Source: JAGVSR01 sp964589785 | GTDB taxonomy: Bacteria; Pseudomonadota; Alphaproteobacteria; Rhizobiales; Hyphomicrobiaceae | Direction: 5' to 3' | Length of the DNA: 64,000 nucleotides | Assembly: GCA_964589785.1 (NCBI GenBank) | Contig: CAZPUQ010000001.1 | Span: forward strand, 124,001 to 188,000 | Part shown: in pieces, positions 54,554 through 62,990 of the stretch | How positions within the stretch are numbered: position 1 is the first letter of the stretch | How the letters are laid out: each line of letters starts with the position of its first letter | The notes under the pieces: generated by a model | What the model saw: the letters and a program-made list of their open reading frames with translations, nothing else | Databases searched by the model: none | Told to the model about the DNA's origin: nothing | Made by a program: the position numbers and the translations under genes

Positions 54554-54940
54554 ATGAACACACCGCTCGAAATCACCTTCAAAGGTCTCGACAGAAGTGC
54601 GGCGATCGAAGCCAAGATCACGGAGAAGGCCGCCAAGCTCGAGAAGGTGTTCGACCGGATGACGCACTGCCGCGTCGTGGTGGCCGCGCCCAACAAGCAC
54701 CATCACAAGGGCAAGTCGTACGAGATCAGGATCGACATCGGCATCCCCGATCACGCGCCGCTCATTCTCAGCCACGAGAGCGCCGTGGGCGACGCGCAGG
54801 AGGATCTGCAGATCGCGCTGCGCGATGCGTTCGATGCCGCCAAGCGCCGGCTCGACGAGGTGGCCGAGCGCATGAAGGGCAGCGCGCGGTCCGAGCGCGG
54901 ACGCCGCCGGCCTGCGCCCGCGCCGCGCGAAGAGATCTGA
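54554..54940 (+). CDS. hpf: Ribosome hibernation promoting factor, short form
   Basis: A 128-residue HPF/RaiA family protein that binds the small ribosomal subunit in slow growth. MNTPLEITFKGLDRSAAIEA is followed by the basic surface RMTHCRVVVAAPNKHHHKGK and HESAVGDAQEDLQIALRDAF. The C-terminal 25 residues are Arg/Ala/Pro-rich (RRRPAPAPREEI), and the dimerisation domain of the long HPF form usual in alphaproteobacteria is absent. It is therefore either a true short form or a paralogue. No rpoN is adjacent. Confidence 0.9.
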   Translation: MNTPLEITFKGLDRSAAIEAKITEKAAKLEKVFDRMTHCRVVVAAPNKHHHKGKSYEIRIDIGIPDHAPLILSHESAVGDAQEDLQIALRDAFDAAKRRLDEVAERMKGSARSERGRRRPAPAPREEI

Positions 54941-54983
54941 CGCACGCGCTTCGCTCATGCGCTGGCTGGGGAGGGAGGCCGCT

Positions 54984-56357
54984 CTACCTGCGCTTCTTCG
55001 CCGTCGCGGCCTCGGGTGACGGCGGCGGCTCGTCGCTGACGCCGGTCTCGAGCGATGGCGTCGCCGGCTTCACCTCGATCGTCTCGGGCTCGGGACGCGG
55101 CCACACGAAGCTGTCCGCACGCCCCGGCCGCGGCGTCAGCCGCTCGCCCTTCACGAGCACCCTGTAGTAGGGCGACTGCGTCGGCGAAAGCCGTCCGCGC
55201 CCGCCGCCGGCCGCAGCCGCGGGCGGGGTGAAGGTGCTCATGACGTTGAGGCCCGAGACGATGCGGTCGACGAGGATCTCGCCCATTTGCGAGGCGCGGT
55301 CGGGGCTTTCCTTGCGCGTGACGAGGGCGATGACGGAAGCGGGGATCGCCGGTCTCACGATGTCGAGCGTCACGACCTCCTCGCGGCCCGCCGCATTCAC
55401 GGTCTTGAGGCTGATGCGGCCGTTGTCGGCGGCCTGGTCGCCGGTGCCGGGTGTGGCAGCCGCGCTCGCCGCGCTCGGAGCGGCAGGCCCCGCGGCGCCG
55501 GAGGATGGCGCGGCCTTGGCGGGGCCCGTGTCCTTCACGACGGCCTTGCCGGGATTGATCTTGGCCTGTTCGGTCTCGCCGCCGGCAAGCGGCACGCTGC
55601 GCGCGGCCTGCGCCTGCTTCAGGTCGCGGCGCAGGTCGCGCTCGACGAAGTGGGCAAGCTTACGGTTGCCGGCCATGGTGAAGTAGATGCCGTCACGGTC
55701 GCGAAGCTTGACGATCTTGCCGGAAAGATCCGGACCCCAGCTGCTGAAGCCGCCGCTCTCGTCGAGGAAACCCGCGTAGCTGTCGATGAACTTCATGCCG
55801 TTGAGGTAGGCGCGCTCGCGCAGAACCTCGTTCATCGTCTGCACGTCCTCGTTGGCCTCCCACTTGCGCATGTTCGGCAGGCCGACGAGGTAGACCGCGA
55901 TGTTGAGCCGCTTCATGAGCTTCAGGAGCCGGTCGGCGCGCTGGCCGTACTCGGCGAGCCACTCCGGGCTGCCGACGGGGATGCGCTTGCCCGAGGGCGT
56001 GCGCAGCGAGACGCGGTCCCAGGCGCCGAGCATGATGACGGCGAGCGCCGGCGGGTTGCGCTTCAGGTCCTCCTCCAGGCTCACGACCTTCTCGTCATGA
56101 TCCGGCCGCATGAGACCGTTGAGCATGACGGGCTTGGGCGCGACCTGCACCCGCGCGTCGGACAGGAAGGTCTCCTGCAGGCCGTAGAACAGGCCTTCCG
56201 CGAGATCGTCGCCGACGACGGCGATGCTGTAGACGTCGCCCTTCGGAAACGGCGTGAGGAAGCTCGCGCCGGACGCGTCCTCCTGCGCGCGGGCCTGGGC
56301 CGAGGCGAGCGCCGCGGCAGCGAGGAGAGCCAGGAGGACGAGAGGGCGGCGCATCAT
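54984..56357 (-). CDS. SGNH/GDSL hydrolase-like periplasmic protein (DUF459)
   Basis: A 457-residue exported protein. A signal peptide (LVLLALLAAAALASAQARA) is followed by an SGNH-like domain: YSIAVVGDDLAEGLFYGLQE near residue 43, VIMLGAWDR, and GLPNMRKWEANEDVQTMN. The block-I Ser of classical SGNH enzymes is replaced in this region (VVGDD), so catalysis is uncertain. The C-terminal third is Ala/Pro-rich. DUF459 members occur in Hyphomicrobiales and may act on envelope polysaccharides or peptidoglycan. Confidence 0.83.
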   Translation of the reverse strand: MMRRPLVLLALLAAAALASAQARAQEDASGASFLTPFPKGDVYSIAVVGDDLAEGLFYGLQETFLSDARVQVAPKPVMLNGLMRPDHDEKVVSLEEDLKRNPPALAVIMLGAWDRVSLRTPSGKRIPVGSPEWLAEYGQRADRLLKLMKRLNIAVYLVGLPNMRKWEANEDVQTMNEVLRERAYLNGMKFIDSYAGFLDESGGFSSWGPDLSGKIVKLRDRDGIYFTMAGNRKLAHFVERDLRRDLKQAQAARSVPLAGGETEQAKINPGKAVVKDTGPAKAAPSSGAAGPAAPSAASAAATPGTGDQAADNGRISLKTVNAAGREEVVTLDIVRPAIPASVIALVTRKESPDRASQMGEILVDRIVSGLNVMSTFTPPAAAAGGGRGRLSPTQSPYYRVLVKGERLTPRPGRADSFVWPRPEPETIEVKPATPSLETGVSDEPPPSPEAATAKKRR

Positions 56358-56457
56358 CGAGCGGTGCTGTGGGTTGCGGAAACAGGCGCGCAGCGCATTG
56401 TGGGTGGTTCGCTGAAGGGTGACAAGTCTCGCCGGTCGGGTGTCGCGGGGTTTGGTC

Positions 56458-57714
56458 TCACGGATTGGCCGCCGTGCGCCGGATATGCGCCAGCACCTCG
56501 TCGCTTGGCCAGCAGTCGACCTTGAGGCCGTTCGTGCGCTGATAGAGGCCGATCACCTTGCGGGTGTTGGAGCCGACCTTGCCGTCCACCTTCTCCACCT
56601 CGTAGCCGGCCTTGCCGAGCCGCGTCTGGATCTCCTCGATCACCTTCGTCTTCTGCGCGCCGGTGCCGCCGAACGCATGCACGAAGTCGCCCCGGCCGGC
56701 GATGCGGTCCGCCAGATGGCCGACGAACACGGCATAGAGGTCCGACATGTTGTAGCGCCGGATCACCTTGTAGTTCTCGAACACCAGGAAGGAGGGGCCG
56801 TAGGCCCCCGCCGGGCTCATGAGGTAGGCCTCCACGCTCTGCGTGGCCGTGCCCCACGGTCGGCCGTCGGCTCGCTTGAAGCCGAGCTTCTGCCACTCCG
56901 AGATCGGCCGCGCCTGCGTCGGACCTTCAAAGCCGCAGTCGGCGGCCGCCGGAACGATCACCTCATAGCCCCAGGTCTGGCCGCGCACCCATCCCTTGCC
57001 CGCCAGTTGCGCGGCGCCCGAGGCGAGCGCGTCGCCGACATCGTGGAAGATGTCCTTATCGCCGTCGCCGTCGAGGTCGCGCGCGTAGGAGAAGTATTCC
57101 GACGGCATGAACTGCGTGAGGCCGACCGCCCCGGCCCACGACGCGCGCATGTCGGCGCGGGCGACGCCGGCCTCGAGCATCTTCAGTGCTTCGAGGAGCT
57201 CGTTGCGGAACAGCTCCTTGCGCCGGCCCGTCCAGGCGAGCGTGGCCAGCACCTCGATGGCATCGTGCGGCAGCTTGTGCGTTCCGAAGGCCGTCTCGCG
57301 GCCCCAGATGGCGAGGATCGAGTAGCGGTCGACGCCGCTGTCGCGCTCGATCTTGTCGAGCGCCGCCTTGTGCTTGACCGCCAGCTGGCGGCCGGTCGCG
57401 GCGAGGCGCTCCAGATAGGCGACGTCGAGATACTCCTTGGGTGCGCGCGTGAATTCCGCCTGGCCCTTGCTGCCGTCGGTGGGCCGGCCCGGCAGGTCGA
57501 GATCGGGCAGCTTCAGGTTGGGCTGAAGCCCGGCGAAGGCCTTGTCGAAGGTCGTGCGGGAGACCCCGGCCGCCTTGGCCTCCGGCCACAGCCCCGCGAC
57601 GAAAGCCCCGAAGTCCGGCCGGGCCTGGGCCGCCGCCGAGGTTGCTAGCAGCAGCAACCCGGACGCCAGCGCGCCGAGCGTCCGGGCGGACCGCCAGTTG
57701 ATCGAGAAGGCCAT
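56458..57714 (-). CDS. Lytic murein transglycosylase (MltB family)
   Basis: A 418-residue exported enzyme that cleaves peptidoglycan glycan strands. The signal peptide is LGALASGLLLLATSAAAQA. The catalytic region has ILAIWGRETAFGTHKLPHD near residue 136, where the Glu is the acid, followed by GAVGLTQFMPSEYF and YARDLDGDGDKDI. A C-terminal PG_binding_1 domain includes IQTRLGKAGYEVEKVDGKVG and the ending LAHIRRTA. It lies about 100 bp upstream of the DUF459 gene on the same strand. Confidence 0.93.
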   Translation of the reverse strand: MAFSINWRSARTLGALASGLLLLATSAAAQARPDFGAFVAGLWPEAKAAGVSRTTFDKAFAGLQPNLKLPDLDLPGRPTDGSKGQAEFTRAPKEYLDVAYLERLAATGRQLAVKHKAALDKIERDSGVDRYSILAIWGRETAFGTHKLPHDAIEVLATLAWTGRRKELFRNELLEALKMLEAGVARADMRASWAGAVGLTQFMPSEYFSYARDLDGDGDKDIFHDVGDALASGAAQLAGKGWVRGQTWGYEVIVPAAADCGFEGPTQARPISEWQKLGFKRADGRPWGTATQSVEAYLMSPAGAYGPSFLVFENYKVIRRYNMSDLYAVFVGHLADRIAGRGDFVHAFGGTGAQKTKVIEEIQTRLGKAGYEVEKVDGKVGSNTRKVIGLYQRTNGLKVDCWPSDEVLAHIRRTAANP

Positions 57715-57937
57715 GGGGCCCGCACTCCTTGTTCCGACGCGGTCCAGAAAGCGTCCCTTCGGGGCCGTTTTGCGGCCTGTCGCGGCGCCGCGTCACGCCG
57801 TCGTGGCACAAAAACCTCTGGAACAAAAAGTCGTTGGCTTGAAGGCCGGGAGGGCGGCCGGTAGCCTTCCCTCGATCATGGCGCATGCGTATCGGTGCCG
57901 CCAATCCCGCTCCAATTCGGCAATCATGAGGTAGGCG

Positions 57938-58243
57938 ATGACCACGCTCCAGGCGGCCGCGCAGAACCAGTTGCGCCAGTTCGTCGAACAGATCGAGCGC
58001 CTGGAGGAGGAGAAGAAGGCGCTCGCCGCCGACATCCGCGACAAGTACCTCGAGGCGAAGGGGGTCGGCTTCGACGTCAAGGCGCTGCGCCAGATCGTGC
58101 GCATGCGCAAGAAGAGCCAGGAGGAGCGCCAGGAGGAGGAGAGCATCCTCGAGGTCTACCTGCACGCGCTGGGCATGCTGCCGGAGACATCGCCGACTGG
58201 CGGGCTGCAGACTGGCGGCCTGCACATGGCGGCGGCGGAGTAG
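57938..58243 (+). CDS. gapR: GapR family nucleoid-associated protein (DUF2312)
   Basis: A 101-residue DNA-binding protein. NQLRQFVEQIERLEEEKKAL begins the long first helix. The family core is AAD-IRDKYLEAKGVGFDVKALRQ, followed by RMRKKSQEERQEEESILEVY. In Caulobacter GapR binds over-twisted AT-rich DNA ahead of replication forks and transcription. This copy has about 12 extra C-terminal residues (GGLQTGGLHMAAAE) compared with usual members. GAGG lies 8 bases before the ATG, and a strong terminator follows. Confidence 0.92.
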   Translation: MTTLQAAAQNQLRQFVEQIERLEEEKKALAADIRDKYLEAKGVGFDVKALRQIVRMRKKSQEERQEEESILEVYLHALGMLPETSPTGGLQTGGLHMAAAE

Positions 58244-58280
58244 GGCGGAGCCAATCTACGCACCGCTCGAACGAGCGAAA

Positions 58281-58328
58281 GGCGCCCCTAAGGCCTCGGC
58301 TTAAAGCTCTGGCCGGGCGCCTTTTTTA
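58281..58328 (+). terminator. Intrinsic terminator after gapR
   Basis: GGCGCCC (58281-58287) pairs with GGGCGCC (58315-58321), with further pairing inside, followed by six T residues. It lies 38 bp after the gapR stop. Confidence 0.85.
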
Positions 58329-58351
58329 TTGGGATCGGCCTGAAAGAACAA

Positions 58352-58383
58352 CGCCCCGGTCGATTCGGCGTTCGACCGGGGCG
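58352..58383 (-). terminator. Strong hairpin upstream of oxyR, possible minus-strand terminator
   Basis: CGCCCCGGTCGA (58352-58363) and TCGACCGGGGCG (58372-58383) form a perfect 12-bp stem with an 8-base loop. On the minus strand it is followed by TTGTTCTTTC, a modest U tract. No minus-strand gene lies upstream of it, so it may end an untranslated RNA divergent from oxyR. The 329-bp region 58244-58572 holds no protein gene. Confidence 0.5.
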
Positions 58384-58572
58384 GGTCCGGAAGCGGGAGC
58401 CGGAGGCCCCCGCGCCCGAAATCGAGATGGCTTTGGGCGATCGGAACCTGCGCAGACCTAGCCCGAGCAGGCCGGCTTGCCGCGATCCCGTGATCACGCA
58501 TTCGAGATTAGACGCGTTTGAGGATCAGAACTAATCGTTATTTATTGTCGATCGAATAAGAGAAGCTGATCC

Positions 58573-59544
58573 TTGTCCGTCACGCTCAAGCAACTGCGCT
58601 ATTTCGATGCCCTCTCGCGCGAGCTGCATTTTGGCCGCGCCGCGGAGGCGTGCGCCGTCACGCAGCCGGCGCTGTCCATGCAGATCAACGAACTGGAGCA
58701 GACGCTGGGGCTGACGCTCGTGGAGCGCACGCGCACCGGCGTCCGCCTGACGCCCAAGGGCGAGGAGATCGCGCAGCGGGTCGGGCGCATCCTGGGCGAC
58801 GTGCGCGAGCTCGTCGCCTTCGCCCAGCATTCCAACCGCGTGCTCACGGGCTCGCTGCGGCTCGGTGTGATCCCGTCGATTGCACCCTACATGCTGCCGC
58901 CGCTGCTGCCGCTGCTGCGCGATGCCTACCCCGATCTCGAGCTGCACGTGCGCGAGACGCAGACCGTTCACCTCGTCGAGGAGCTGCTGGAAGGCAAGCT
59001 CGATGTCCTGCTCCTTGCCCTGCCGATCAAGCATTCGGACCTGGAGGAGCACAAGCTGTTCCAGGACCCGTTCCTGCTCGCCCTGCCGAAGCAGCGCAAG
59101 GTCGCCGGCCGGCTGCGCGCGACGAAGGAGATGATCGAGGGCGAGAAGCTCCTGCTGCTCGAGGAAGGCCACTGCCTGCGCGATCAGGCGCTCACCTATT
59201 GCAGCCTGAAGCAGGTCGACACCGTCAACACTTTCGGCGCCTCGAGCCTGGGCACGATCGTGGAGATGGTCTCGGCCGGCTTCGGCATCACGCTTCTGCC
59301 CGAGCTGTCGCTCGGCACCGAGGAGCGCGGGCGGGACCTGACCGTCATCCGCTTCGCCGATCCCGAGCCCTCGCGCACGGTCGGGCTCGTGTGGCGCACA
59401 ACCTCGCCGCGCAAGGACGATTTCCGCGAACTCGGCCGGCTCGCCGTCGAGGCCTGGCAGAAGGGTCCGCTGGCGCTCGCCCGGCAGTTGCACGACGGCA
59501 AGAAGGCCGTGAAGGAGAAGGACGTCAGCGCGGAGACGTCCTGA
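58573..59544 (+). CDS. oxyR: Hydrogen-peroxide-sensing LysR regulator OxyR
   Basis: A 323-residue LysR-type regulator. The helix-turn-helix is in LHFGRAAEACAVTQPALSMQ near residue 18. The redox pair is C201 and C210 in EEGHCLRDQALTYC, nine residues apart as in E. coli OxyR (199 and 208), which identifies it as a peroxide sensor rather than a generic LysR protein. The start is the TTG at 58573, preceded by GAGAAG; no ATG is available. The 60 bp before it are strikingly AT-rich and likely hold the promoter and own operator. Its end overlaps the convergent DUF882 gene by 20 bp. Confidence 0.93.
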   Translation: MSVTLKQLRYFDALSRELHFGRAAEACAVTQPALSMQINELEQTLGLTLVERTRTGVRLTPKGEEIAQRVGRILGDVRELVAFAQHSNRVLTGSLRLGVIPSIAPYMLPPLLPLLRDAYPDLELHVRETQTVHLVEELLEGKLDVLLLALPIKHSDLEEHKLFQDPFLLALPKQRKVAGRLRATKEMIEGEKLLLLEEGHCLRDQALTYCSLKQVDTVNTFGASSLGTIVEMVSAGFGITLLPELSLGTEERGRDLTVIRFADPEPSRTVGLVWRTTSPRKDDFRELGRLAVEAWQKGPLALARQLHDGKKAVKEKDVSAETS

Positions 59545-61033
59545 CCTTGCGCTCGGCCAATCCGCGCAGCGCAGCCTCTTCCGTCGCCTGGACGGCCTCG
59601 ATGGCGGACAGATCGACGGCCTGGCCGCGGAACTCCTTGGCGAACAGGAGCTGTGCCGTCTGCGCGCCGGGCCTGAGCCGCATCGGCAGGATGCGGCCCT
59701 CGTCGTCGATCATGTCGAGCGTCCGGGCGACGTTGGGATGCACCATCCTGGCGAGCGCCGGATCGTCGGCCGACGGCGTCTCCGTCAGCAGCGGCAGGAT
59801 AGGGAACGGCTGGTAGGCCAGCTCCTCCGGGTGGTCGTCGTCGAAGGCGGGCGCGGCGATGAACGCGCCGACCGGCGGATCCGCGAGCCCGGCCGGAACA
59901 CTTGCATCGCCCGATGCCGCGCTCGGCGGGCGCCGCGCCGGCTGCGGCGCGGGAATGACGGCGGGCGCGGCGCCGACGCCGGGATCGAGCGCCGCCAGCC
60001 GGACGAGCTCGTCGAGCTTCTGGCGCTCCTGCCGGCTCGGGCCGGCCACGAACGTCGAGGAGCGCTCGACGAGGCGGGGCTCGCGGACGAGCCGCGGCGA
60101 AGCCTCGCCCGGCGCGCGCCGGGCGTTTGCCGCGGCATCGTCCGCCACGCTCCGGCGCGGAGCGGGCGGCGACGGTGCCGGCGGCATCAGGGAGGCGACG
60201 ACGGTCGCGGGGCGAGCCGGCCGCGGCGGCGGCTCGGGCTTGCGCTCCGGACGCATGGCGAGGCGCGGCGCCGGCGGGACGGGCAGCGCCGTCTCGCCCG
60301 CGGCGGCCACGAGCACGGCCTTGCCCGGGCTCGACCGGATGTCGAAGAACTGCGCCACCTGCTGGGCGAGCTGCGGCTGGCGGCGGCGGGCCGCGGCCGC
60401 GTCGCCCGGCTCGAGCGAGCGGCCATCGGTGGACACGTGCTTGGAGTGGCCGCGCGGAAAGAGAAGGGCGAGCTCGTCGTGCGGCATCCGCGGCCAGCTG
60501 CGCACGCGCGCCGTGTCGACGTGCACGAACGGCAGCGCGGAGGTCGGGTAGTAGCCGACGCCGCCGCGCTCGCGGATCATCGCCGAATAGCGAAGCTGCC
60601 GGATCGGCACGTCGGGGAAGTGGATGTCGATCGCCTTGCCGGTGATGTGCTGGCTCTGGCTCGCCTGTCCGCCGACGGTCCGGCGCAGCATGTTGTTGGT
60701 TCCCCGCGAGCGATAGCCGGAGATGATGTGGACCGGCTGCTGCGAGTGCAGCTCGTTGTGCATCTCCCAGACGATGTCGATCGTCCGGGGGTCCATCTCG
60801 GTCGCCTCGTTCTTGCGCCAGTCACGCAGGAACCAGTTGAGCTTCTTCAAGGCTTCGGGAACGTATTTGCCATCCTTCTTGTAGAGGATGGAGATCGTCT
60901 CCTTGGTATGGATGTGATAGAGCCAGATCGTGCGCGACTCTCCCGCCGCGCCGACCATGCCGGCGTGCGATGCAAGCGCGAGGCCCGCGCCGAGCGCCAC
61001 TGCGATCGCCAGTCGTCTCGGCTCGACGCCCAA
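59525..61033 (-). CDS. DUF882 / M15-like peptidoglycan peptidase with long C-terminal tail
   Basis: A 502-residue exported protein. From the TTG at 61033 (GGGGG site 9 bases upstream) the signal peptide is LAIAVALGAGLALASHAG. The catalytic-type domain has WFLRDWRKNEATEMDP, SGYRSRGTNNMLRR and the zinc motif SQHITGKAIDIHFPD with H129 and D136, then FVHVDTARVRSW with H171. The remaining 300 residues are Pro/Ala/Arg-rich and probably disordered. An ATG at 61210 would extend it into the glycosyltransferase gene and is unlikely. Members resemble YcbK/MepK, which cut peptidoglycan cross-links. Confidence 0.85.
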   Translation of the reverse strand: MGVEPRRLAIAVALGAGLALASHAGMVGAAGESRTIWLYHIHTKETISILYKKDGKYVPEALKKLNWFLRDWRKNEATEMDPRTIDIVWEMHNELHSQQPVHIISGYRSRGTNNMLRRTVGGQASQSQHITGKAIDIHFPDVPIRQLRYSAMIRERGGVGYYPTSALPFVHVDTARVRSWPRMPHDELALLFPRGHSKHVSTDGRSLEPGDAAAARRRQPQLAQQVAQFFDIRSSPGKAVLVAAAGETALPVPPAPRLAMRPERKPEPPPRPARPATVVASLMPPAPSPPAPRRSVADDAAANARRAPGEASPRLVREPRLVERSSTFVAGPSRQERQKLDELVRLAALDPGVGAAPAVIPAPQPARRPPSAASGDASVPAGLADPPVGAFIAAPAFDDDHPEELAYQPFPILPLLTETPSADDPALARMVHPNVARTLDMIDDEGRILPMRLRPGAQTAQLLFAKEFRGQAVDLSAIEAVQATEEAALRGLAERKVRTSPR

Positions 61034-61145
61034 TCCCGTTGTCCCCCACGTTGCGGGCGTTCCCGGATGGATGCGAAGGCCCGCGCCGGGCCGCCGAAAA
61101 CGGAACCGCCGCCTCCACACCTGATGCAGGGTTGACGAGGAACCC

Positions 61146-62354
61146 TTAAGGGTTGGTAACTTTCGAATAAGGGCATTCCGCGGCAACCACTTGGCCAAAG
61201 CGGGGCCCAACGGCCGTCATCTCGTTTCCGCGCCACACGAAGGCGTTGCCGGCCAGTCCTGCGATCCAGATCAGGGGCAGCATCAGGTCGCGCAGCAGGA
61301 AGGCGAGCGGCGACCACGCGGAGAGGTGCCAGCCGGCGACCTTGGCGAGCAGCGCTTCGGTGCCGTACCACACGGCCGCGAGCCCCGCGGCCGCCGCCAG
61401 CGGATCGAGCGCGAGGCCGGGCGCCGCAAGTGCGACGGCCGCGAGGGGTGCCGCGCCGCCGGCCAATATCTCGGGCATGTAGAAAAGCGGAAAGGTCGCG
61501 CGCCGCAGGCGCGCCCACCGCACCTGCCGGCGCCAGATGTCGGCAAGCGTCCGCCGGCCGAGAGGTTGCACGTAGGGGCGATCGACGAGACGGACTCGCC
61601 GGCCGCCGGCGCGCACGATCTTGGTCGCAGCCGCATCTTCGGCCGCCTCGCACCCGAGCGCCGCGATGCCGCCGGCGCGATCGAGAAGCTCGCGCCGCCA
61701 GAGCATCGTCTTGCCTTGCGCGAAGCCGAAGCCGAGCGTGTCGGCGGCAAGCTGGAAGCGGGCCTGATAGGTGTTGAGGAACGCGCATTCGATCTCGGCC
61801 GCAAGGCCTTCCGGCGCGCTGCCCGCGGGCGGCGAGCAGACGAGCCCCGTGTCGCGTCGGAAGGTGCCGAGGAGCTCGGCGACGTAGTCGGGCGGCAGCA
61901 GCACGTTGCTGTCCGCCATGATGACCCAGTCGCTCGTCGTCGCGGTCCAGCCCTTGACGAGATTGTTGAGCTTGGGGTTCGCCGTTGGCCGGTCGTCGCC
62001 GACGAGAAGGCGCGCACGCACCTGCGGGTAGCCGGCAATGAGCCCGCGCACGAGCGGCACCGCGGCATCGGTTTCGCGCGCGGCGCAGAACACGACCTCG
62101 AGGGCCGGATGGGGATCGAGGGCGAAGGTGGAGCCGAGCGTCGCCGGGTCGTTGCTGTCGAGCCCGCAGACCGGCCGCAGCAGGGCCACGCGGTCGCCGG
62201 CACGGTCGATCGGCCCCACAATCCGGGGGCGGCAGACCCGCCAGGCGGTCAGCGCGGCTGACAGGAGGTGGACGCCGACGAGCAGGGCGGCCAGTATCAG
62301 CAGGGCGACCGTCGGTTCCGGCATCGATTGCGGCAGGCTCAATGCACCCGTCAT
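61146..62354 (-). CDS. Glycosyltransferase family 21-like (ceramide glucosyltransferase/HpnI type)
   Basis: A 402-residue membrane glycosyltransferase. A first helix (TVALLILAALLVGVHLLSAAL) is followed by a GT-A domain with VALLRPVCGLDSND, GDDRPTANPKLNNLVKG, MADSNVLLPPDYVAE and RRQVRWARLRR, the (Q/R)xxRW signature of GT21. Helices at the end (for example SPLAFLLRDLMLPLIWIAGL) complete the topology. Relatives glucosylate ceramide or add GlcNAc to bacteriohopanetetrol (HpnI). No hpn genes are nearby, so the acceptor is open. Start 62354 or 62324. Confidence 0.88.
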   Translation of the reverse strand: MTGALSLPQSMPEPTVALLILAALLVGVHLLSAALTAWRVCRPRIVGPIDRAGDRVALLRPVCGLDSNDPATLGSTFALDPHPALEVVFCAARETDAAVPLVRGLIAGYPQVRARLLVGDDRPTANPKLNNLVKGWTATTSDWVIMADSNVLLPPDYVAELLGTFRRDTGLVCSPPAGSAPEGLAAEIECAFLNTYQARFQLAADTLGFGFAQGKTMLWRRELLDRAGGIAALGCEAAEDAAATKIVRAGGRRVRLVDRPYVQPLGRRTLADIWRRQVRWARLRRATFPLFYMPEILAGGAAPLAAVALAAPGLALDPLAAAAGLAAVWYGTEALLAKVAGWHLSAWSPLAFLLRDLMLPLIWIAGLAGNAFVWRGNEMTAVGPRFGQVVAAECPYSKVTNP

Positions 62355-62414
62355 CCTGGGCTGCAGGCATTGCAGCATTCGGTGACAGGCACATGACGGC
62401 GGCGCATCGCGTCC

Positions 62415-62834
62415 ATGACAGGGGGCGGCGTGAGAGACCTGGATGCAGTCTTCGCAGCCCTCGGCCGATCGACGTTCCGGCAACGCTTCCGCCTGGGGCC
62501 CAAGGAGCGCGCCATCGTTGCGGCGAAGAAGCCGGAGACGCTCTCCGCGCATGCCCGCCGGATCGTCGCCGAGCGCCTCGCGCCGGCGCATCCGGCGAAC
62601 GACGGGCGGCAGACGCCCATGCGCGGCCATCCCGTCTTCATCGCGCAGCATGCGACGGCCACGTGCTGCCGCGGCTGCCTGTCGAAGTGGCATGGCATTG
62701 CGGCGGGCGGCGCCCTGAGCGAGGCCGAGCAGGAGCATGTGCTGGCCGCCATCCTGCGCTGGATCGCCGCCCAGCCGGCCGATCCGCCGGCGCGGGCATC
62801 CGCCTCCGCGCGTCAGCTCAAGCTCGACCTGTGA
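62415..62834 (+). CDS. DUF4186 protein
   Basis: A 139-residue protein of unknown function that matches DUF4186. LDAVFAALGRSTFRQRFRLG near residue 9 is followed by RIVAERLAPAHPANDGRQTP, MRGHPVFIAQHATATCCRGC and LSKWHGIAAG. The His and the Cys pair with Cys (CCRGC) could bind metal or a cluster, but this is unproven. It is divergent from the glycosyltransferase gene (60 bp apart). Confidence 0.85.
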   Translation: MTGGGVRDLDAVFAALGRSTFRQRFRLGPKERAIVAAKKPETLSAHARRIVAERLAPAHPANDGRQTPMRGHPVFIAQHATATCCRGCLSKWHGIAAGGALSEAEQEHVLAAILRWIAAQPADPPARASASARQLKLDL

Positions 62835-62990
62835 CGGCCAGGTCCTGGCCTCGTCAGGCGGTTTGACTCGCAGCGGTCCTAATCAGGCGAGTTGTAACCA
62901 TCGGCCGGTGGGCTGAGCGCAGACTTTCGATTACGGTGGCACGGTTACAGACAAGCTGGGCGCAATGGGGGAACTCTACGAGAGGATCCA

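Noticed and set aside
51308..54958. 1216-codon open frame on the minus strand opposite gltB, gltD and hpf
   Set aside because: It spans several well-supported genes on the other strand; the composition is that of a shadow frame.
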